Origin: Chitinophaga horti
GTDB lineage: Bacteria > Bacteroidota > Bacteroidia > Chitinophagales > Chitinophagaceae
DNA length: 64,000 bases
Reading direction: 5' to 3'
Assembly: GCF_022867795.2 (NCBI RefSeq)
Contig: NZ_CP107006.1
Span: 1 to 64,000 of the forward strand
Part shown: positions 32,968 through 43,818 of the stretch, piece after piece
How the letters are laid out: each line of letters begins with the position of its first letter
How positions within the stretch are numbered: position 1 is the stretch's first letter
Made by a program: the position numbers and the translations under genes
The notes under the pieces: model-generated
Database searches by the model: none
Seen by the model: only the letters and a program-made list of their open reading frames with translations
Told to the model about the DNA's origin: nothing

Positions 32968-34893
32968 TTACCGCAGCAAAGTTACCGTACCTTTTCGTAA
33001 AATCTTATTACCGTACAGGTCAATGCCTTCGAGAATCCACAGGTAGGTGTCAGGCTTAGACGGCCGCCCATTAATGTTGCCATCCCATCCCATCCGAAAA
33101 TCAATGGAGTTGTACACCAGCTCGCCCCAGCGATTAAAGATGCGGAAGAAGTTGTATTGCTGAAAACCCACCGGTATAAACCGGAACCGGTCGTTCTGCC
33201 CATCCCCGTTAGGGCTAAAGGCATTGGGAATATATAGTTCCGGACCAGCGTAGTACTTTACGTTGATGGTGTCGTAGCCAAAGCAGCCCTGCACATTATC
33301 TACCCGCAGCACATAGGTAATATCCTCATTCCCCGACACCTGCGGATCGCGCACATTCGGCGAACTGAGGCCATCGGAGGGCCACCAGGTAAACTTATCG
33401 CCTCCGCTGCCTTGTAACGTAAACAACTGCCCTTTCGCAATGATGGTGTCGTTGCCGGCAAACGGATTCACTTCGTAGAGCGGAATGTTTTGCGTCACCA
33501 CCCGATCGCAGCCGCGGTCCGACTGTAAATGAAGATTAACTGTATATACACCACCCTTACTGTAATGATAGCTGGGAGACACCTCATTTGATACATCTGT
33601 TTCTATTTTATCCACCCCAAAATCCCATTTACGGCTAACAATGGTGCCGTATTGATAACTGGAGGTGTCCTGGAAGTAAACCGGGTCTTCGCGGCATAAA
33701 GCATCTGCCGTAAAACCAGCTTTAAAGCCCGGGAAGTTGTTCACCACCCCGGTGGTGCTGTCGGTACAGGGCAGCCCGCGGTTCACCACGAGTCTGATCT
33801 TGTAGCTGCCGGTATCTGCGTAAGCATGATAAAAAATATCCCGGTTGTAAGTGATGGTGTCGGTGCCATCTCCAAAATACCAGTGGTAGGTGGAGGTGAA
33901 ACCGGCATTGCTGTTATTCGGGATGGCAATGGCCAACTCAGGTTCATCTATGCAGTTATTCAATACGGATGGCACAAGTGCACGTATGGTCGTGTTGCAA
34001 TTGTATACGGTGATCAATATGTCTTTACTATGCGTACCAATATAGGCTTTGGTACGGCGATCAAATTCCGTAACACAAACAGTGACCACAAACTTGCCCG
34101 CTCTGTCGGGCGTGCCCGTTATTAATCCCGTGGAGGAGATGCTTAGTTTCGGCGAACCTCCCATCGGTTCCAGGCCGGAGTAGGGAGATACGTAGGATAC
34201 CGTCGTGCTATAGGGCGGAGCGGTAATCGTTTCATTGTTCCGCACTGCGCCTCCGGCAAGCGCGTTACACAGGCCATACACAAGGCTGTCGCCATCGCCG
34301 TCATAAGCGGAGTAATCGTATCGCAAGGGCAGTCCTGCGCAAATCACCACCGCTTCATCTTTATCGAAAAAAGCGCAGTTATTATTGGGTCGGCCTTCGG
34401 TGCCAGGAATCACGGTATAAAAAGTTGATCCTTCACGTTCGGAGTCATGGATGTTCGTAAGGCTCTCGCCCCGGCAGCAGCGTTGATAGGCAATGTAATA
34501 GCCACCGGGTATGGCCGGCAGGTGAACGGTATCGCTGTAAAAAGCCACTTCCAGGTAAATGGACTGAGGGGCAAGGCAAGGATTTTTGAGGGTATCTCTT
34601 AAGGGGCGGGTTTCCTGAATGTAGAAGAGTATTTGCGGGCCTACGCGTGTGCCTGCGGCGTTAAAAATGTTGATCGGGACGGGGTTCTCGAATATATCCA
34701 GGCACCCTTGGCGGGTGCCGCATACAAAGTCGCCGTCTCTATAAAGTTTAAGGGTGATCTTATACTTATATCCTGCAACACGGTCTGATATGCCGACTGT
34801 TTGGTAATAGATCTCCCCACCAATAATATGGTATGCTGCTGCAATAGAATGAATGATCATGCAGCAAAGCACCAATTGAAGGAATTTGCTCAT
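32968..34893 (-). CDS. Large secreted PKD-domain protein with type IX C-terminal signal
   Basis: A 641-residue exported protein. After a signal peptide comes a conserved N-terminal module (HIIGGEIYYQT and AYQRCCRGESLTNI), shared with the next gene. PKD-like domains follow (YHWYFGDGTDTITYNRDIF, WDFGVDKIETD). The end is the gliding-motility-associated C-terminal domain (YIPNAFSPNGDGQNDRF, FRIFNRWGELVY, GTVTLLR), a type B signal for export through SprA and surface attachment. The function at the surface is unknown; adhesion or matrix roles are plausible. Confidence 0.88.
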   Translation of the reverse strand: MSKFLQLVLCCMIIHSIAAAYHIIGGEIYYQTVGISDRVAGYKYKITLKLYRDGDFVCGTRQGCLDIFENPVPINIFNAAGTRVGPQILFYIQETRPLRDTLKNPCLAPQSIYLEVAFYSDTVHLPAIPGGYYIAYQRCCRGESLTNIHDSEREGSTFYTVIPGTEGRPNNNCAFFDKDEAVVICAGLPLRYDYSAYDGDGDSLVYGLCNALAGGAVRNNETITAPPYSTTVSYVSPYSGLEPMGGSPKLSISSTGLITGTPDRAGKFVVTVCVTEFDRRTKAYIGTHSKDILITVYNCNTTIRALVPSVLNNCIDEPELAIAIPNNSNAGFTSTYHWYFGDGTDTITYNRDIFYHAYADTGSYKIRLVVNRGLPCTDSTTGVVNNFPGFKAGFTADALCREDPVYFQDTSSYQYGTIVSRKWDFGVDKIETDVSNEVSPSYHYSKGGVYTVNLHLQSDRGCDRVVTQNIPLYEVNPFAGNDTIIAKGQLFTLQGSGGDKFTWWPSDGLSSPNVRDPQVSGNEDITYVLRVDNVQGCFGYDTINVKYYAGPELYIPNAFSPNGDGQNDRFRFIPVGFQQYNFFRIFNRWGELVYNSIDFRMGWDGNINGRPSKPDTYLWILEGIDLYGNKILRKGTVTLLR

Positions 34894-34971
34894 GTGGAGG
34901 GGTATAAAACGGTGAATAACGTGCTCTCTGAATTTACAGAAAATAGGGCAGTTCCCGAAATAAACTTTTGC

Positions 34972-37566
34972 TTAGCGGAGGAGGGTTACAGTACCTTTTC
35001 TTTCTACATATTTACCTGTTTGATCCTTACCGGTTACCACCCAAACGTATGTGCCGACTTCTGCCGGAGAGCCGCCCCTGTTACCGTCCCAACCCTTCAT
35101 ATAAACGTTGGTCTGGAAGATTTGCTGCCCCCATCTGTTGAAAATGCGGAAGGTTTCAAGGGTCATGCCCACAGGAAGCGGACGGAAAACGTCGTTTAAG
35201 CCATCGCCGTTAGGGGTAAAGCCTGTCGGTACATAAATTTCAGGGCCTTCAATAAACCGAACGTAAATATCATCGGTGCCCATACAGCCTTCCGGCGTGT
35301 ATACGTTTACGCGGTAGGTAAAGTCGCGGTTAATATTGGTGATAGGATTATTGATGTCGGGGTTGTTAAGACCATCTGTAGGCGACCATTGGAACCGGGT
35401 GCCACCAGTGGCATTGAGCTGGAACAGTTGGCCGCGGGTAATAATCGTGTCGTTGCCGGCAAATGCAGGAACGGGCGGCACTACGTTAATTCGCACGGTA
35501 TCGTATATTGGTTTGGGACAACCCAGCGTGTCGGTCACTACCACGTAATAGTCCATCGTATCGAGCGGGCCGGCGACGGTTTGGGCCCTTGCAGGCGTAT
35601 TCAGCCAACGGGTTGGTACCCATTGGTAGGAGGAGCCTCCGCTGGCGGTAAGCGTTATCTTATCGCCATAACAAATTGTTGTGTCGGCGCCTGCATATGC
35701 CAGTGGCGGATCTACCGTGCGCAATTGTAAAGTATCGTCGTTAAAACAGGTGCCCAGCGAAGCGTGCAGATGATAGGCGGTCGTTTGTGTCGGCGTTACC
35801 ACTGTATTCGCCGTATTGCCAACATTCGCGTTCGTGTTAAGGTCCGTCCAGCGGTAATCGTAATCACCGTCACTGATCGTGCGTAAGGTGATCGGGTCGC
35901 CGGTGCATACAACACTGTCTGGCAAGGCTTTAATGCGTAATGTATCACGCACATCGATCTTCACATCTACTTCGTTCACGCAACCGGTATTATCCGTAAA
36001 GGTGAGCTTATAAGTGGTGTCTCTCTTCGGGAATACCGTCGGAGACTGCGTTTGCGGGTTCAGGATGTTGTAGGTCGCTGGTGCCCATGAGTACGTGCCT
36101 GGCATGATAGAGGCTGCGTACAGTTGCAGCGAATCTTTGGCGCAGAGCAGCGTATCATTCGTCAGCACGGGGATAGGCGGCTTATCGTAAATCGTATAAG
36201 TTTGTGTCAAACGTTGCTCACATCCCTGGTCTGTTTTTACAATAAGGGTGGTCGTATAAGTGCCGGGCGTGGTGTAATGGAACCTCGGGTTTTGCAGCCG
36301 CGACGTATCGTTAGCAGCACTGGTAATACCAAAATCCCATTTGTAATAGTTGATGCTGCCAATGTCGTTAGTCGTCGTATTCAGGAACTGCGATTCTTTA
36401 CTTGTACACAAACCATTTACGCTAAAAGCCAGCCGCAATCTCGGAAAAGCATACACCGTAGTAACAGCACTATCGTTACAGTTGCTGCCACGATCTACTA
36501 CGAGTTTAACTTTATAAACACCGGGTGTTGCGTAAGTATGCGGAATCGGGTCCTGGCTGTTGGTCGATAAGGACTGCCCGTCACCAAAGTCCCAATAATA
36601 AGGTTTATTCGGGGTGCTGTTATTGACGAAGTTGATCGTTAACCCGTCGCAGTCGTCATACCGGTCGGGCATAGCGGCTACTACCTGTTTAACGCAACCG
36701 GTAATGCTGAATTGAAATTCCTTATTATGCTCGCCCACATAAACGCCATTGCGGTACTCTTTAGCGGTCACTGTAACGATGTACAGCCCGGCACCTGGTG
36801 CGGTACCGGAAATGACACCGGTTTCGGGGTTGATGGCAACGCCTGCGCCCAGCGGCTGCTCGGCCGTAAAACCTCCCATATACTGTACGGAATGGAAAGG
36901 TGGTGTAGCGGAAGTTATCGGTTTGGGATCTAAGCGGGAAGCACCGTCATATGCAGCGGTAAATGAATACACCAGCGAATCGCCATCCGCATCAAAAGCC
37001 GCATAATCGTAAATAAAAGGCATGTTCGCACAAACGATCACCACCTTCTCTTTATTGAATTTCGCGCTGTTGTTCGTATCGAAGTTGTAAGTGTTGCCAG
37101 GAATAAAAACAGAGTAGGTAGCACCCACGTTGTTGTTGGCCGCATTAATGTTGGTAAGATTGGTACGGCGGCAACAGCGTTGATAAGCGGCGGTATAACC
37201 GGCGGTATTTGCGGGCAGCGATACGGTCGTGGTATAATACCCGATCGCGTAGCAAATGTTAGGCGGGTTCACGATACATGGATCTACGTCGGAGGTATTG
37301 TAATTTTCCACGGCCGTTCGGGCTACGCCTTTAGGATTAGCTACCAGTTGTTTAGTGCCGGCATCGAAGATAGATATATCCACGGCTGCGTCGAACTGCT
37401 GGTCGGTGGCGTCGCAGCGAACGAATAGTTTGACGGTAAGGCGGTATTCGTTATTGGCGCCCACTTTCCTGATGAAATCATAATACATCTCCCCGCCGAT
37501 AATGTGATCGGCCTTAACGGCAATGGCTATCATGCCGAGCAGTATTGTGAGTATTACTGATCTCAA
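34972..37566 (-). CDS. Larger paralogue: PKD protein with type IX C-terminal signal
   Basis: An 864-residue paralogue of the neighbour gene, upstream of it on the same strand with a 78-base gap. It shares the N-terminal module (HIIGGEMYYDF, AYQRCCRRTNLTNI), the PKD part (YYWDFGDGQSLSTNSQD) and the C-terminal domain (VPTGFTPNGDGLNDVF, FRIFNRWGQQIF, GTVTLLR). It has extra Ig/PKD-like repeats in the middle (about 470-760), each with a Gly-Gly-x-(S/F)-x-W pattern such as SGGSSYQWVP and TGGTRFQWSP. Predicted type IX cargo on the cell surface. Repeat gain or loss after duplication explains the length difference. Confidence 0.88.
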   Translation of the reverse strand: MRSVILTILLGMIAIAVKADHIIGGEMYYDFIRKVGANNEYRLTVKLFVRCDATDQQFDAAVDISIFDAGTKQLVANPKGVARTAVENYNTSDVDPCIVNPPNICYAIGYYTTTVSLPANTAGYTAAYQRCCRRTNLTNINAANNNVGATYSVFIPGNTYNFDTNNSAKFNKEKVVIVCANMPFIYDYAAFDADGDSLVYSFTAAYDGASRLDPKPITSATPPFHSVQYMGGFTAEQPLGAGVAINPETGVISGTAPGAGLYIVTVTAKEYRNGVYVGEHNKEFQFSITGCVKQVVAAMPDRYDDCDGLTINFVNNSTPNKPYYWDFGDGQSLSTNSQDPIPHTYATPGVYKVKLVVDRGSNCNDSAVTTVYAFPRLRLAFSVNGLCTSKESQFLNTTTNDIGSINYYKWDFGITSAANDTSRLQNPRFHYTTPGTYTTTLIVKTDQGCEQRLTQTYTIYDKPPIPVLTNDTLLCAKDSLQLYAASIMPGTYSWAPATYNILNPQTQSPTVFPKRDTTYKLTFTDNTGCVNEVDVKIDVRDTLRIKALPDSVVCTGDPITLRTISDGDYDYRWTDLNTNANVGNTANTVVTPTQTTAYHLHASLGTCFNDDTLQLRTVDPPLAYAGADTTICYGDKITLTASGGSSYQWVPTRWLNTPARAQTVAGPLDTMDYYVVVTDTLGCPKPIYDTVRINVVPPVPAFAGNDTIITRGQLFQLNATGGTRFQWSPTDGLNNPDINNPITNINRDFTYRVNVYTPEGCMGTDDIYVRFIEGPEIYVPTGFTPNGDGLNDVFRPLPVGMTLETFRIFNRWGQQIFQTNVYMKGWDGNRGGSPAEVGTYVWVVTGKDQTGKYVERKGTVTLLR

Positions 37567-37614
37567 CCTATGTGAATTCTTAAACGGTTATCTGTCCTAC
37601 AGTTACAAAAATGG

Positions 37615-38412
37615 CTACGAACGTTGGCAGAACGTTACAAACTGCTGTAATATTATGTTTGACGCTTCGTAAACTTCCCATAAACCCATATGTGCCACAT
37701 TTTCAAATATATGTACACTGCTTACCGGCGGAATCGTTACTTGCGGCAACACACTGTCTGGTGGCACGGCGGTATCGTCTTTTCCAATGATAAATAATAC
37801 AGGCGTTTTGGTATCTTTTAGTACAGCGGTCCGGTCCGGGCGCTGTATCATGGCATCGTAATAAGCAATGAGGGAGGCGGCGTCGGCAGCCAGGCCACGG
37901 CGAATGTATTCCTCTACCCGCTGTGGTTGTGCCTCACGAAAGGCCGCTGCGAACATGTTGGGTAACGTCTGGCGTACAAATGCGTCCGCTCCGTATTGTT
38001 CGATCATGCGGATGGACTTACGCCTTCCTTCTTTTTTCTCTTCATTGTCCGGCAGCGCAGTGGAGTGAAACAAACCAAAGCCCTGCAGCATTTCGGGGTG
38101 TTTGTCGGCAAAAGCCAGGGTAACATAACCACCCATTGAATGACCGATCATTGTAACCTGCACGAGTTTTTCCTGCAACAGGATGGCGTGAACAAAGTCG
38201 GCCATCGCTTCCATACTCACATCGGCAAGTGGCGATTTGCCCGACCCGGGAAGATCCGGCACGATCACGCGGAAATAGTTAGACAGATAAGCCTGCTGGT
38301 TTTCCCACACGCTGCCATCTTCACCAAAGCCGTGTAACAATAACACTACTTTTCCCTGCCCCTCGTCGCGATAGGCTCCCTTATGATTTCCGCTGTTTAA
38401 TTCTTTCCACAT
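37615..38412 (-). CDS. Alpha/beta-fold hydrolase
   Basis: A 265-residue alpha/beta hydrolase. Oxyanion motif LLHGFGEDGSVW, nucleophile Ser in MIGHSMGGYVTLAF (about residue 94), acid Asp in IIGKDDTAVP and His in ENVAHMGLWE. Such proteins are esterases, lactonases or C-C hydrolases; the substrate cannot be read from the sequence. Its start overlaps the 3' end of lnt by 32 bases on the same strand, so they are co-transcribed. Confidence 0.85.
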   Translation of the reverse strand: MWKELNSGNHKGAYRDEGQGKVVLLLHGFGEDGSVWENQQAYLSNYFRVIVPDLPGSGKSPLADVSMEAMADFVHAILLQEKLVQVTMIGHSMGGYVTLAFADKHPEMLQGFGLFHSTALPDNEEKKEGRRKSIRMIEQYGADAFVRQTLPNMFAAAFREAQPQRVEEYIRRGLAADAASLIAYYDAMIQRPDRTAVLKDTKTPVLFIIGKDDTAVPPDSVLPQVTIPPVSSVHIFENVAHMGLWEVYEASNIILQQFVTFCQRS

Positions 38413-40012
38413 TTTGCCTGCGAATAAAACGTAATATGATGCTGGTGTATATTAACAACAATATACTAAAGATAACGGCAGCTTTTGAAATGTAGTCGCC
38501 ATATTTTACGTAGAACGTAAGATTATCGGCCGGTGTTACATTTCCGCCGATAACTGCTTCTTTCCAGTACGCCGTTGGCGCAATAATGTTGCCATAATCG
38601 TCAATAAAACAACTTACACCCGTATTAGCGCAACGGGCAATCCAGCGGCGGGTTTCAATCGCACGCAGGCGGCCGTATTCGAGGTGTTGTTTATATCCTT
38701 GCGTTTCTCCCCACCAGCCATCGTTTGTAGTGATAATGATCATGTTAGCCCCGAGTTGTACCTTTCTTGCCACAAACTCGCCGTAAATAGATTCGTAACA
38801 GATGATGGGTACGATCTCTTCCTTAGTCTGATGGTCTTCAAACACTTCTACACCAGGTGTACGGCCATAACTGCCACTGATGCCGCCCATGTCCATCGCC
38901 CAGTTCTCCATAAACTTCAGGTAACGGGAGTACGGAATGATTTCCACGCCGGGCACCATCTTGTATTTATGATACACCTGTATGTTAAAGGAAGTGTCGA
39001 TCAGCAGCGCCGAGTTAAACGCATCCCATAACTCGCCTGTTTTACTCTTACGCGCGGTGTAGGAAGCTTCCTCCGGACTGTTATACCGTTTTAGTGTAAC
39101 CGCTCCCGTGATTACTTTCGCATTTGGGTATTTTTGCAGGAACACGCGAATGGCCTGTATTTCCGGCCGGTCGTTCAGCTCATGTTCCCAGGCGCCGCCT
39201 GTAAACAACGCAGTTTCAGGCCATACGATATAATCTGTTTTATCATTCGTTTGCTGTGCACTTAACCGCAGGAAACGTTGCGTAGGATCTTCGCCATTGG
39301 TCTCGAACTTTTCGTTGTACGGATCGATGTTAGGTTGTACGATCACCACTGAGCGTTCCTTGCCTGTCGGCGTTCTCGCTTTTGCGACCATTGCGTAAGA
39401 GATGGCTGCCGGTAATACAATGAGCAACAACGGTTTCCAGGCTTCCCTGAGAAGAATGTAACTGGCCGGTAACTCTTTTCTGCCACGATACTTCAACCAT
39501 AATTCATATATGCTGATGTTGGTCAGCAACACCCACAGTGATCCACCGTTTACGCCGGTATACTCATACCACTGCACCGCCCAGGTTTGCTGCGCAAATA
39601 CGTTGCCCAGTGTAAGCCAGGGCCAGCTTAGCTCCCAACGAAGATGAACATGCTCGAACGTTAGCCAGAACACGACCAGCGCAAAGTAGCCAGCCTTTTT
39701 GCCGAGCTTTTCTCTTACAGACCGGTAGCCCATCCAGGGAAACACCATCAGTAAAGCATTGGCAATGTTGGCCAGCGCGCCACTTACGGGAATGGGCGTA
39801 TTACCTACCCACCAGGTAGTAAATACATTCCATAACACCAGCGTTAAGTAAGCCGCGCCAAAGTAGGAAAGGGGCGATTTTGCCTTGTCTGCCAGGGCCA
39901 GCATAGGAACAAATGCAATGAATATCAGGAAGGTAAGCGGCGATGTGGGCCAGGCTGCCCATAATAAAATGCTGCTCAGCAGGGCCAGACCTAATGGAGT
40001 ATATTTACGCAT
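38381..40012 (-). CDS. lnt: Apolipoprotein N-acyltransferase
   Basis: Adds the third acyl chain to lipoproteins in the inner membrane. Start at 40012 (MRKYTPLGLALLSSILLWAAWP), the beginning of the membrane part; the longer frame to 40063 lacks family sequence. Several membrane helices cover residues 1-200, then the nitrilase-like periplasmic domain holds the triad Glu (WPETALF), Lys (YHKYKMVPGVE) and Cys (IICYESIYGEF). A final helix is present. At 543 residues it is full length. It serves the many lipoproteins seen in this window. Confidence 0.94.
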   Translation of the reverse strand: MRKYTPLGLALLSSILLWAAWPTSPLTFLIFIAFVPMLALADKAKSPLSYFGAAYLTLVLWNVFTTWWVGNTPIPVSGALANIANALLMVFPWMGYRSVREKLGKKAGYFALVVFWLTFEHVHLRWELSWPWLTLGNVFAQQTWAVQWYEYTGVNGGSLWVLLTNISIYELWLKYRGRKELPASYILLREAWKPLLLIVLPAAISYAMVAKARTPTGKERSVVIVQPNIDPYNEKFETNGEDPTQRFLRLSAQQTNDKTDYIVWPETALFTGGAWEHELNDRPEIQAIRVFLQKYPNAKVITGAVTLKRYNSPEEASYTARKSKTGELWDAFNSALLIDTSFNIQVYHKYKMVPGVEIIPYSRYLKFMENWAMDMGGISGSYGRTPGVEVFEDHQTKEEIVPIICYESIYGEFVARKVQLGANMIIITTNDGWWGETQGYKQHLEYGRLRAIETRRWIARCANTGVSCFIDDYGNIIAPTAYWKEAVIGGNVTPADNLTFYVKYGDYISKAAVIFSILLLIYTSIILRFIRRQNVERIKQRKS

Positions 40013-40034
40013 ATGTAATGTTGAGTACCGGCAC

Positions 40035-40042
40035 CAAAAATA
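40035..40042 (-). promoter_or_regulatory. Candidate -7 element (TATTTTTG) for lnt
   Basis: Perfect TAnnTTTG match on the minus strand, 22 bases before the lnt start. Confidence 0.4.
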
Positions 40043-40064
40043 GGCCTTTGATGTTAACCACAAA

Positions 40065-40092
40065 TAAAAAAAGGAAGGCGGTGCCTTCCCTT
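40065..40092 (-). terminator. Terminator after guaB (minus strand)
   Basis: Perfect stem GGAAGGC/GCCTTCC with a 3-base loop and a run of T on the minus strand. Confidence 0.8.
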
Positions 40093-40114
40093 TCTATATT
40101 TTAACATTTTAATA

Positions 40115-41638
<1,524 letters not shown>

Positions 41639-41675
41639 TTAATTGGCGAATTAACGAACAATACATTTGTACGCA

Positions 41676-42776
41676 TCATGTCAGTATATAACAATTTCCC
41701 GGCAAAGCCTTTATCACGGCCTGTATCTCCAGGTTTAACAAGGTAGTGGCTAACTGGCTGCCGGGCAGCTGGCATGTTCGATATATCTCATCTATATGTA
41801 GTTGTTTTTTATGTTGAAACAGATCCACTACGCGTTGCTCCTCGCTATTTAAATCGATAAATATTTCTTTTTGACGGATGATAGGCGCGCCGGGTTGCTT
41901 ATCCCATCCCATTAAATCTACCAGGTCCTGGGCGGAGGTGATCAACGCGGCTTTGTGCGTCTTTATGAGCTGCAGGCAGCCGGAGGAGCGTTCGTCGTTA
42001 ATACGCCCGGGAATAGCAGCTACGTCGCGATTGTAGCTTGATGCAATATCGGCGGTGATTAACGAGCCGCCTTTCTCTCCGCTTTCTATCACAATTGTAG
42101 CATCGCACATGCCGGCCACGATCCTGTTCCTGCGCGGGAAGTTTTGTTTATCGGGTTGCGTACCGCTCATAAAATCTGTTAACAAACCACCTTGCTGCAA
42201 CATCTGTTTCGCGATGGCGTGATGTGCGGGCGGGTACATACGGTCGAGACCATGCGCCAGTATCCCGATCGTGGGTGTATGATGATCCATAGCGGCTTTG
42301 TGCGCCAGTACGTCGATGCCATAGGCGAGGCCGCTTACAATCGTAACATTTAAGCCTGCCAGGTCTTTTACCAGCTGACGGCACACCTCTGCGCCGTAAG
42401 GGGAAGGAGAGCGGGTGCCGATCACGTTTACCATACGCGACGCATTCAGGTCTGCATTGCCTTTATAGTATAACATGATGGGCGCATCTATACAATGGCG
42501 CAATCGTTGCGGGTAACGTGGATCTGTGATAAACAACGGTTGAATATGGTAGCGCGACATAAATTCCATCTCCTTCGTGGCACGTGCAAAGCCCGAGAAG
42601 TATTTGATGGCGTTGGCACGTACCTTACCAATGCCATTCGTTCTTTCCAGGTCTGTTATTTTAGCTTTGAATATCGCGGAGGCAGATTCGAAGTCAGCCA
42701 GGAGGTCTTTGGCCACAATGTCACCTATCTGCGGGATCAGCGTCAGCGCAAGCTGGTAGCGAGTTTCTTCGGTCAT
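41676..42776 (-). CDS. dprA: DNA processing protein DprA
   Basis: Loads RecA on incoming single-stranded DNA in natural transformation. The Rossmann core shows IGTRSPSPYGAEVC, IVSGLAYGIDVLAH, ILAHGLDRMYPPAHH, FPRRNRIVAGMCDATIVIESGEKGGSLITA and AIPGRIND. An N-terminal helix-hairpin-helix part (LIPQIGDIVAKDLL) and a C-terminal winged helix (about 305-366) are present. I prefer the start at 42776 (MTEETRYQ); an in-frame ATG at 42803 would add nine residues. It is on the same strand as guaB with an 85-base gap. Confidence 0.94.
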   Translation of the reverse strand: MTEETRYQLALTLIPQIGDIVAKDLLADFESASAIFKAKITDLERTNGIGKVRANAIKYFSGFARATKEMEFMSRYHIQPLFITDPRYPQRLRHCIDAPIMLYYKGNADLNASRMVNVIGTRSPSPYGAEVCRQLVKDLAGLNVTIVSGLAYGIDVLAHKAAMDHHTPTIGILAHGLDRMYPPAHHAIAKQMLQQGGLLTDFMSGTQPDKQNFPRRNRIVAGMCDATIVIESGEKGGSLITADIASSYNRDVAAIPGRINDERSSGCLQLIKTHKAALITSAQDLVDLMGWDKQPGAPIIRQKEIFIDLNSEEQRVVDLFQHKKQLHIDEIYRTCQLPGSQLATTLLNLEIQAVIKALPGNCYILT

Positions 42777-42846
42777 AAACGGTTGGTTAACAATACAATT
42801 CATTTCAATTTACGGCTTTCTTCCGAAATTTATTTACTTTAATTGT

Positions 42847-43683
42847 ATGATGATGAGATGTTATTCCTGTATAATTTTATTGATGGTGATGGCCGCCTGT
42901 CGCACGACGCAGCCTGTAGCACCGTCTGCAACGGCCGCCGGTAATTTTGGTCACAACGGCGCCGCCTGGGCCGCCCTCTGGCAGCAGCGCGCCGGCGAAT
43001 ACCGCGCACTTTGTTTCCAGGCATATCGCCTGGCCCGCCTTCAGCTGGATGCCGAACTTCGTGAACCTTCCGTGCTCCCGCGTGCGATCGTTACGGATAT
43101 AGATGAAACAGTGCTGGATAACAGTGCTTATACGGCCATGCAGTCGGGTTTCTACAACGGCTATACGAAAGATACCTGGTTTGCCTGGACCAGCCGCGCC
43201 GATGCTGATTCTATCCCCGGCGCACGGGCATTTTTGCAATATGCAGCCTCCAGAGGAGTGGAGGTGTTTTATATCACCAACCGTATGGAGCAGGAGCGTA
43301 AAGCCACGCTCAGCAACCTGGAACGCTGGACTTTCCCTTACGCCGATGATGCGCATCTCATCCTGCAGCAGCAAACGTCCGCTAAAGGACCACGTCGGGA
43401 GAGCGTCGCTAAAAATTATAATATCGTCATGCTGCTAGGTGATAACCTGGGCGATTTTGCCGATGTATTCGATCGCCGCCAACCGGATGATCGCAGCGCT
43501 GCGGTCGATAGCTTGCAACGCGCATTTGGCAGTCGTTATATCGTTTTGCCTAACGCGATGTACGGCGATTGGGAGTCCGCGTTGCGGAATTATAATAACG
43601 GCTTGACGCCGCAGCAGAAAGATTCGTTGTATAGGGCGTCGCTGAAGGGGTATCCGGCGGAGAAGGTGCCGAAGAAGTTATAA
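42847..43683 (+). CDS. Acid phosphatase/5'-nucleotidase lipoprotein e(P4) family
   Basis: A 278-residue class C (HAD) phosphatase and predicted lipoprotein (LMVMAAC). HAD motif I is IVTDIDETVLDNSAY (about residue 83), with nucleophile Asp; FYITNRMEQER is motif II, and LGDNLGDFADVF is the acidic motif IV. Relatives in Haemophilus strip phosphate from NMN and nucleotides at the outer membrane. A Trp-rich segment (NGAAWAALWQQ) near the N-terminus also fits this family. A strong terminator follows. Confidence 0.9.
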   Translation: MMMRCYSCIILLMVMAACRTTQPVAPSATAAGNFGHNGAAWAALWQQRAGEYRALCFQAYRLARLQLDAELREPSVLPRAIVTDIDETVLDNSAYTAMQSGFYNGYTKDTWFAWTSRADADSIPGARAFLQYAASRGVEVFYITNRMEQERKATLSNLERWTFPYADDAHLILQQQTSAKGPRRESVAKNYNIVMLLGDNLGDFADVFDRRQPDDRSAAVDSLQRAFGSRYIVLPNAMYGDWESALRNYNNGLTPQQKDSLYRASLKGYPAEKVPKKL

Positions 43684-43684
43684 A

Positions 43685-43718
43685 TAAAAAGGCTGACCGC
43701 GTAAGGTCAGCCTTTTTA
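43685..43718 (+). terminator. Rho-independent terminator after the phosphatase
   Basis: Perfect 13-bp stem AAAAAGGCTGACC/GGTCAGCCTTTTT. The GGCTGACC core is the same word as in the hairpin region at 4.1-4.2 kb. Confidence 0.9.
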
Positions 43719-43818
43719 TTATAAGTATCAGTAGTTTCTCAGCCGGTAGATTCAAATACCCTGCTAATTCTTAATTGATGCGCTTCTCCGTCTTGTAAGT
43801 TCCCTGGAGCTCATCACT

